Of a DNA stretch of 64,000 nucleotides, positions 57,670 to 64,000 are shown in pieces. This DNA comes from Crambe crambe (lineage: Eukaryota > Porifera > Demospongiae > Poecilosclerida > Crambeidae). A program made the position numbers and the translations under genes. The stretch spans positions 6,944,001 through 7,008,000 of the forward strand of contig OZ004591.1 in assembly GCA_963924555.1 (NCBI GenBank), given 5' to 3'. Within the stretch, counting starts at the first letter, position 1; the number at the start of each line of letters is the position of its first letter. Under the pieces are notes generated by a model, which saw only the letters and a program-made list of their open reading frames with translations, made no database searches and was not told the DNA's origin.

Positions 57670-58140
57670 GAACTCACCATGGTCTACCAATGACAAGACA
57701 AACATTTGAAGATTCTTTGGCAAGGAACCTTGTCCTTCACTACTGCTCTTCGACTTCTCAGCAAGAATCTCCAGAACACGTACAAGAACGCAACAGACAG
57801 ATATATCCCCCCGATACATTTTGGCCAGTCTCCCCACAATTGAAATGCACTTCCCTGTCTCCTCAGACCCCCATGTGCTATGACACTCCAGAGTTGTCGC
57901 TAACCTACTTGAGTTTATGAGCTGCAGGAGATGCTCCAAGACGTTCTCTGCAGTCTCAAGGTCTAGTAGTTTCTCTAAAGTGCTGCTGGCAGTCTGCGGT
58001 TCTGCTTCCTCACCTTTCAATTTAGCAGTGATGAACTTTGGGGGCTTGAGGACAAGTTTAGCGTGTTTCACAGCTGTAGCTCCCTCTTGCACGGTATCTG
58101 AGGAACCAGGAACCCTTTGACGTTTTCTCTCCATTGCCAT
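53448..58140 (-). CDS. INTS4: Integrator complex subunit 4
   Basis: Exons 5' to 3': 57678-58140, 57526-57593, 57260-57457, 57152-57205, 57004-57092, 56642-56939, 56493-56577, 56233-56438, 56021-56163, 55769-55884, 55559-55692, 55324-55372, 55023-55213, 54827-54916, 54567-54709, 54456-54512, 54286-54400, 54040-54225, 53872-53992, 53448-53770; 1042 residues (human 963). INTS4 is a HEAT-repeat scaffold that joins INTS9/INTS11 in the endonuclease module cleaving snRNA and other Pol II transcripts. Family blocks: ELRLVDDAFIKICDLVNDSS, FLQQTLDKKLMSHL, GACGAFVHGLEDEF, LDYLVDMFNDELEAIRLKAI, LREDQLETVLAILE, LVPELLSTHPFFMGKEPDVD and FRHYTYLRDTLPHLIPSIK. The C-terminal part carries a Ser/Gly-rich insertion (SSSSRGSARG) absent from human. 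An ATG 36 bases further upstream (58176) is in frame. Confidence 0.94.
55278..55323. repeat. (GTGA)n array forming an INTS4 splice donor
   Basis: In gene orientation the exon ends CTCAAG at 55324 and the intron runs GTGAGTGAGTGA for about eleven tetranucleotide units. Every unit is a good GTGAGT donor, spaced by 4 bases. Confidence 0.9.
57624..57666. repeat. (CT)n microsatellite in INTS4 intron 1
   Basis: About 21 CT units (GA in gene orientation) begin about 11 bases inside the intron after the first exon. Confidence 0.9.
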
Positions 58141-58302
58141 AGTCAAATCATAGGTCAAATCCAGCAGTTGCAGCAAGCAGCTTACACATGTGGAATATTA
58201 GTGAGCTTTAATTAGAAAGGAGGTGAGCACCAATTGGAATAGTAAACAAATCATGTGACTGGACAGGACGAGAGCGAAGTGTAGCAGGCGCAATAAATAA
58301 AG
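58141..58302. promoter_or_regulatory. Divergent promoter, INTS4 and COMMD2
   Basis: 162 bp separate the two start codons. A palindromic CCAATTGG lies near 58232 and an ATCATGTGAC E-box-like site near 58249. There is no TATA box. Confidence 0.5.
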
Positions 58303-59251
58303 ATGCTGCTGGTCTTAACTGAAGAACACAAGGAGCATCTGAGCTTCCTAACCAAAGTTGATGTAGATGGTAAGACTTTTTGAGATCACTATTATTATGC
58401 CTAGCTATTAAATGGTATTGTAGTGGTGAAGGAATTCTGTAAAATCTCTATGGAGTTCATCAAGAAAGGGATCAATGCAAGAGTCTACCAATCTGCAGCT
58501 CGTAAGTGATTTGTCCTTTGGTGCACCTTTGCATTATTGTGTGTGTGGTGCATGCAGAGAAATTGGATGTGGATGCTACAACAGTGCAGCATGGAGTGGA
58601 GGGTCTGATGTATTTGCTCACAGAATGCTCCAAGCTACTGGTATGACTTAACAGTGATACTATAAAATTAGAGCAACCTGTATACAAAGTCACATGAGGA
58701 AATAAGTTTGTTAAGCAGCATGTTATCTACACGATGAAACATTCGTTATAAAAGGCTTTTACTCTCCCACTTCAGGTCAGCGAGTTGGACTTTCAAGACT
58801 CTATTTTAGTGCTGGGTTTCTCCGAGGATCTGAACAAGGAGCTTCTGCAGCTCTACTTGGAAAACTGCAAAGAGATTCGTGCCATTCTCTCCAAGATGGC
58901 AATGGATATCCCACACTATCACGATCTGGAGTGGAGATTTGACGTCCAGCTTGCCAGCAGATCGTTACAGAGACAGTCACAGCCTTCGATTCTCTTTCGA
59001 TTGCACACCAAAGAAGGAGGTATACTAGCCCTGCCTTAAATCTAGGAAATCTTTCTGTTTAGAGTCCATTGCACATGCATGGATAGGCAAGAAATGACTA
59101 CTCCATATTTTTTTTCTACGCAGATGAATCCAAGGCAACTCTGCTGCAAACTGATCCAGTTAATTTGCTACACATCACAAAATCATTGGAAGAAGCTCTA
59201 GCAGAGATAAAGACACAGCACTGTAGACGCATTATGAGAAACATTAAATGA
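58303..59251 (+). CDS. COMMD2: COMM domain-containing protein 2
   Basis: Exons: 58303-58369, 58424-58501, 58558-58640, 58776-59019, 59124-59251; 199 residues, equal to human COMMD2. COMMD proteins form the decameric ring of the Commander complex that recycles endosomal cargo with the retriever and CCC assemblies. The N-terminal helical part starts MLLVLTEEHKEHLSFLTKVD and contains TVQHGVEGLMYLLTECSKLL; the COMM domain contains LEWRFDVQLASRSL, LLQTDPVNLLHI and ends HCRRIMRNIK, all near-identical to the vertebrate protein. The next gene begins about 90 bp after the stop codon. Confidence 0.96.
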
Positions 59252-59339
59252 ATAGCTACCTAGCTGAAGAATTAGAACAATTAGTGTGACGTGGGTGGGG
59301 CTGAATTACTGTTGTGCGCAGCGGGGGGGTCAAAGTGCA

Positions 59340-61613
59340 ATGGACGGCTACGACACATCAACTGAAGTGATGGAGAATCCTGAAGATTTCCAGTCTAAAC
59401 AGAAACTACTGCAGCCCGGCAATCAACTGTATGGAGCCGGGGGTGTTCAGAGAAGCTCCCCAAAAGTCAAGCCCCCTCCTCGGCTGCGTACTTACTGGTG
59501 GAGATGGTGGGTCTTGCTGGTGTTTGTCCTCAACCAGTTGGCCAATAACCTGCAGTGGATTACCTTTGCACCTGTGGCCGACATCATGAGGTGTTACTAT
59601 GGGATATCAAATGGATTGGTCAACACACTCTCTATAGCCAGTGCTGTCATCACTATCCTTCTTGTGGTCCCTGCTTCTTGGTCTCTCTCTCATTATGGAC
59701 TCAGATTCACTATCCTCATGTCCAGTGGCTTCACTGCACTGGGTGGAGCCCTTAGGATAATGGGAGCTGGATCAATGTACTTTTCCTTGCTGATGGTAGG
59801 ACAGATTGTGAGCTCTTTCAGTGGTATCATAGAAGGATCTATGACATTACTGTCAGAGACGTGGTTCTCTTCCTCAGAAAGGGTGACAGCCACAGCGATA
59901 GCAGCCTCTGTTGCTCCTCAGGTATTCATTCATACTTCATTCCTTCATTCCTTCATGTCCCCTGATCTTTTCCCTACCTAGTCTCACTAGCCAGCCTTTA
60001 ATACTATACTATGCATGTGCAACTAAGTGTGTGTGCAAAGGGGAAAAGAGTCTGCTATTCCCTACCTTCTTTTTGTCTTCCTCTGAGTCTCTCTTTTCTT
60101 CTCCCACAGATTGGTGTGCTCCTTGGCTATGCCCTCAGTCCAAGCATAATGCACAGCGAAATCACCGAAGCTGTGTGCTTCACTAACCAAACCTACACAG
60201 CTTCTCCATCGCCACAGCAACAGTTGAAATGGAGTGAAACTGTGTACCAGCAAATCTTCTACTACATATTAGGACAGGCCTTACTGTGCATTCTCATATT
60301 CTTCATCACTTTAATAGGTTTGCTTGTTTCTTGATGGCTTCTCTCTTCCACTGCTTTCTCTTTTCTCATGTTTGAGTGTTCTTTCCTACAGCCTTCCCCG
60401 AGTCCCCTCCCACTCCTCCAAGTATCTCACGTCAGTTGGAGTCTGCTGCTAGGGCAGGCAAGTTCTCCCTGTCTGTACGGCTTAAGGAGTTCCTCATTTC
60501 CATCATTGAATTCTTGAGAAATGGATGGTTTATCTTATTCCTCCTCTGCACAAGTATGACTATATAAATATATCATACAGTGGAACCACCAAATAACCTT
60601 TCGTAGAGAGGAGAGGTTGTCCTCTTTTGGAGGTTATGGTACTGTCCTTTTTTGAGACGTTTGTTCTCTTTCAGAGTGTCCTTTGTTGGGGCTCCACTGT
60701 ACTTGTACAGAATGGTTGATTGGAAAAGACGTGTATTAGTTGACCATGCATTCTCCCATACAGGTATTCATATTGGTTCAGCTGGAGCAGTGACTAGTCT
60801 CATCAATGAGATGGTGTTACCTTATTTTCCTGTGAGTATATATATACTACTCGTGTTACAATGGATGGATGCATGTGTTTCTATTCACAAGGGAGAAGAT
60901 AGAATGATTGCTTATTTGGGCATTGCCATGAAACTCTCCTCCATAGTGGGGCTCTTGATAACGGGTCGATTCCTCGATTGGACCAAAGCTTTCTAGTAAG
61001 TGGTTAGAAATAATTATGAATAGAATTCATGATAATAAAACACAGTTGGACTTGGGTCTTCCTGTATGTGTTGACAGCAGCGTCCATGGCAACCTTTGCA
61101 GCTGTAGTGCAGTTTCAGCCAGACACTTACCCACTTTACACAGTAATCGTCTTTATGGGGTAAGCTTTGTGATTACCAATATTTAGCTTCACTTACCTCT
61201 TGGCTCCACAGGGCAGGATTCTCCTCATTTCAAGCTGTAGCATTGGAGTACTCAGTTGAAATGACATATCCTCTACCCGAGGGAACTTCAGCAGGCTTCA
61301 TCAATCTGACAACCATGGTAAAGTAGCCCCAATCGTAATAAATTTTTATGACCAATCCTGACTTCTCTTATGTGCAGACTGTTGCAACAATACTAATAGC
61401 TGTCTTTGGGAAGTTTTCTGACATGCATCAGACATACATCGGCACTTGGATAATTGTGGGGTTGTTGGTTCTGGGAGCCTTACTTTCAGGTATGTGTTAT
61501 CATGTGCATTGAGTGATAAAACTTGCCTCTCCTCTCCGACTTTTTTTTTTGTAGTGTTGGTAAAGCCAGAATTGAAGAGAGTTCATATTGACAGACATCA
61601 AAAACCAAAGTGA
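59340..61613 (+). CDS. SLC49-family (FLVCR/SLC49A3-like) MFS transporter, copy 1
   Basis: Exons: 59340-59921, 60110-60317, 60392-60553, 60764-60831, 60892-60995, 61046-61159, 61212-61317, 61378-61489, 61555-61613; 504 residues. It is a twelve-helix major-facilitator protein. RWWVLLVFVLNQLANNLQWITFAPVADI resembles SLC49A3 (MFSD7); HYGLRFTILMSSGFTALGGALRI, LLSETWFSSSERVTATAIA and QAVALEYSVEMTYPLPEGTS are SLC49-type signatures. Relatives in this family move heme, choline or pyridoxine; the substrate here cannot be predicted. The N-terminus is an 80-residue acidic/polar cytosolic tail. An upstream in-frame ATG at 59286 is less likely because the tail from 59340 parallels that of the neighbouring copy. 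Intron 3 contains a TA-flanked MITE. Confidence 0.88.
60578..60699. mobile_element. TA-flanked MITE in an SLC49 intron
   Basis: CAGTGGAACCACCAAATAAC follows TA at the left; the complement of the right end starts CAGTGGAGCCCC before TA. It is 122 bp long and non-coding. Same family of ends as the elements in MPDU1 introns 3 and 4. Confidence 0.65.
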
Positions 61614-61735
61614 ATTGTTTTTTGCATGAATTTTACGCATGCGCAGTAGCGGTGTTCCAGCCCCACCCCTTTATGTTTCCTGGAGTTCCGGATGCGAAGC
61701 TCGTGTTGTTTGGGAGTCCCCACTGGCCGGAGGAG

Positions 61736-63943
61736 ATGGACGAGGAGCGCATCTATGAGGATCCCGAGCGCGATCAGAACATCCAATCAAGGACTGAAAA
61801 GTCTTCACTGCTGGGGAGTCCTCCACCAGGTGCGGACGTGGTGAGCAAATCTCGTCCTGTCTTAAAGACATATTTATGGAGATGGGTCGTGCTCGGAGTG
61901 TTTGCCCTCAACAACGCAGTCACCAACTACATCTGGATTATGTCTGCCTCTGTGGCCAACGTTATGACCTGCTACTACAACGTCTCGGACACCATCTTGA
62001 ATCTCCTGTCCACCAGTTACATGATGATGTACATCCCCCTCATGTGGCCGGTCACTTGGATCATGGACAAGCGAGGTCTGAGGATTACCTGTGTCCTCTC
62101 CAGTGGAGCTATGGCTCTGGGAGCAGCTCTCAGGGTGGCAGGCTCAAGTAAGGAGAGAGCATGTCCACTGACCACAATGACATGGGGAGGGGCCTGTAGA
62201 TCATTGACCTTTTAATCTAGTGTTGGCAATGCGCATTGTGTGATGCTAGCACACATAGTGAAGGCACTAGCTCCTATGCACATGACATTGTTAGTCCTGA
62301 GAGGTTTGTTTTGGAAGTTGCATGCAAGATCCCTTCATACCAATTTTCCAGTCAGCAAAGGTTTATGCCTTCCTCAACAGGTAGTCAATACTTTTGGATC
62401 GTTTTAACTGGACAGTTCATTTCCTCTACCAGCAATGCTCTGTTCTTTGGAGGCGGCTCGCTGCTCTCTGAAATCTGGTTCCCCAGCTCAGAGAGGGCCT
62501 TGTCAACAGCAATCGCTGGTGGAATTTCCCCACAACTTGGCATTCTGTTGGCCCTGGGGCTGACTCCTATCTTCATCCAGAGTCCTCTGACAGAGACTGT
62601 GTGTAATACATCCATGGTTGTCTCAGAGACCAATCGAACTGCTTGGAACTCTGCCATTTACCAAAGAATCTTCTACTATCAGCTAGTCGTTGCTACAGTG
62701 GCTGTTCTTACATTCCTCCTGACTGTATTAAGTGCGTTTGTAGTGAAGACACTGGTTACTCCTTCCCTAATGCCATAATTATCTTCCCCCCTCCCTCCAT
62801 CTGTTCCCCCTCCCTCCCTCCTTCTGTTCCCCTCCCTCCTTCTGTTCCCCCTCCCTCCCCTTTATATGTAGCTGTGTATGATGCCCCTCCCACTCCACCC
62901 AGCCTGTCCAGGAAGCTGGAGAGTGAAGCGCACCAACACCACCATTCCGGCAGCTTTTGCAGCCAGCTCAAAGAGTACCTACTCTTGGTCCTAAAATTCT
63001 TCAAAAATGGCTACTTTGTTCTCTTCATTGTCACATCAGGTAAGGAGTAATGGTCTGCTATATCAGACAATGGAGTGAGTGAGTGAGTAAGTGAGTGGTA
63101 TTGACAACGTCATTGTGAGGAGAATTGAGTGTGAAAGGAAACATTGGGAGATGGGAAGGGATCGATGGAGGGGAGTTCATGCTCAATAATTGTTGAATTG
63201 TTGATTGCAGGGATCATGTTGGCCACAGCTGGGGCATTCGTATCAATCATCAATGAATTAGTGACCACCTACTACATTGTGAGTCTTTTGCATGCAGTGG
63301 GCAGGATTGGAGGCTGAACTATTTGTTTCCTCGTCATTTACAGGATAAGGATAAAGAAGTGGGTTACTTGGGGATGGTGAGTGAAGCCAGCGCCATCATA
63401 TGTATGCTGATCATTGGAAAAGTGCTCGACTGGACAAAGAGATTCTAGTAAGATCGACCAAGTAGCATGAATTAGTGGCAGGTCATATTTATTCCAGACT
63501 AAGAGTAGAGCTGGTAATACTCTGCTAGTGTCTTATCACTACTCTGTTAATATCTGTCATGTGATTGAAGCTTTTGGGGTTACTCTGCTAGCATCTTGTC
63601 ATGTGATTATTGGATATGTCCTCTTGCAAAGTCTGATGAATGTCAGCCTTGGGTTGCTAGGAGCTTTATCTGTGGCTGCTGTGGCTGTTCTCATTCAATA
63701 CCAGAGACACTTCTATCTCCTTTACATCGGTGTAGTGTTCCTCGGGTATGTGTGTGGAGTAGCAAGATGAATGAACTTGCATTGTTTCTCTTTCTCAGAG
63801 CCAGTTTGGCGTCATATCAGGCCGTTTCTTACGAGTATGCAGTTGAGATGACCTATCCTTTACCTGAAGCCACTTCTGCTGGTCTCATTAATGTCATGTC
63901 ACAGGTACAACTGGAGACATGACTGTGCCTTCAGTCTCATTGG

Positions 63944-64000
<57 letters not shown>
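61736..64000 (+). CDS. SLC49-family MFS transporter, copy 2, 3' end off the window
   Basis: Exons seen: 61736-62147, 62381-62731, 62872-63039, 63211-63278, 63344-63447, 63647-63745, 63799-63904; 436 codons so far, the last donor (CAG/GTACAA) leading out of the window. It parallels copy 1 helix by helix with the same exon boundaries: RWVVLGVFALNNAVTNYIWI, MDKRGLRITCVLSSGAMALG, LLSEIWFPSSERALSTAIA, LDWTKRF and YEYAVEMTYPLPEATSAGL. The start MDEERIYED (61736) mirrors the acidic start of copy 1; an in-frame ATG at 61673 would add 21 residues. Only 122 bp separate it from the stop of copy 1, with GCATGCGCA between. Divergence of the helices shows the duplication is old. Substrate unknown. Confidence 0.87.
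63951..64000. repeat. (CT)n microsatellite at the window end
   Basis: At least 24 CT units in the intron after the last visible exon of the second SLC49 gene; the repeat continues past the window. Confidence 0.9.

Overview
The window looks like a compact, intron-rich genome of an early-branching animal, most likely a sponge. Every gene with a clear family is metazoan-type: TMTC, BIVM, type II diacylglycerol kinase, CFAP300, Integrator subunit 4 and replication-dependent histones with 3' stem-loops. Introns are mostly 50-400 bp and intergenic gaps are often 60-300 bp. A decayed kinase at 40 kb has the 'HRDISSANVL' and 'APEANDPRLQSPKMDIFSF' signatures that I associate with the large sponge kinase families. 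The species assignment is inference. Gene models were built by hand from splice signals, reading frame and family knowledge; in each complete model the exon phases join without a break unless stated.

Layout. 1-4099 (-): TMTC-type O-mannosyltransferase, 3' end off the window. 4301-5371 (+): galectin. 6069-7507 (+): MPDU1. 7590-12590 (+): GH31 glycosidase of the sulfoquinovosidase-like type with a one-base frameshift. 12892-22829 (-): diacylglycerol kinase delta/eta type (PH, two C1, split catalytic domain, SAM). 23100-24224 (-): AP-1 sigma. 24475-31751 (-): PP2A B'' regulatory subunit. 32021-35082 (+): BIVM. 35276-36401: divergent H2A/H2B pair. 36948-38875 (+): 2OG-Fe(II) oxygenase ORF split by a 555-bp transposon. 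39900-40725 (+): kinase pseudogene. 41545-49349 (+): RPB1 with a 52-heptad CTD. 49624-50937 (+): DDOST/OST48, intronless. 51262-51803 (-): SERP1/RAMP4. 52075-53320 (+): CFAP300. 53448-58140 (-): INTS4. 58303-59251 (+): COMMD2. 59340-61613 and 61736->64000 (+): two tandem SLC49-type transporters, the second running off the window.

Most genes are housekeeping and there is no operon or island. Several sit in head-to-head pairs sharing short spacers: TMTC/galectin, PPP2R3/BIVM, H2A/H2B, SERP1/CFAP300, INTS4/COMMD2. Four act in ER glycosylation or translocation: TMTC, MPDU1, DDOST and SERP1.

The least ordinary feature is the repeat landscape. Tandem repeats sit on splice sites and carry copies of the donor or acceptor (DGK, PPP2R3, RPB1, INTS4). 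Several introns carry small TA-flanked MITEs with CAGTGGAACC ends. One DNA transposon with a 5-bp target duplication sits inside an otherwise intact ORF.
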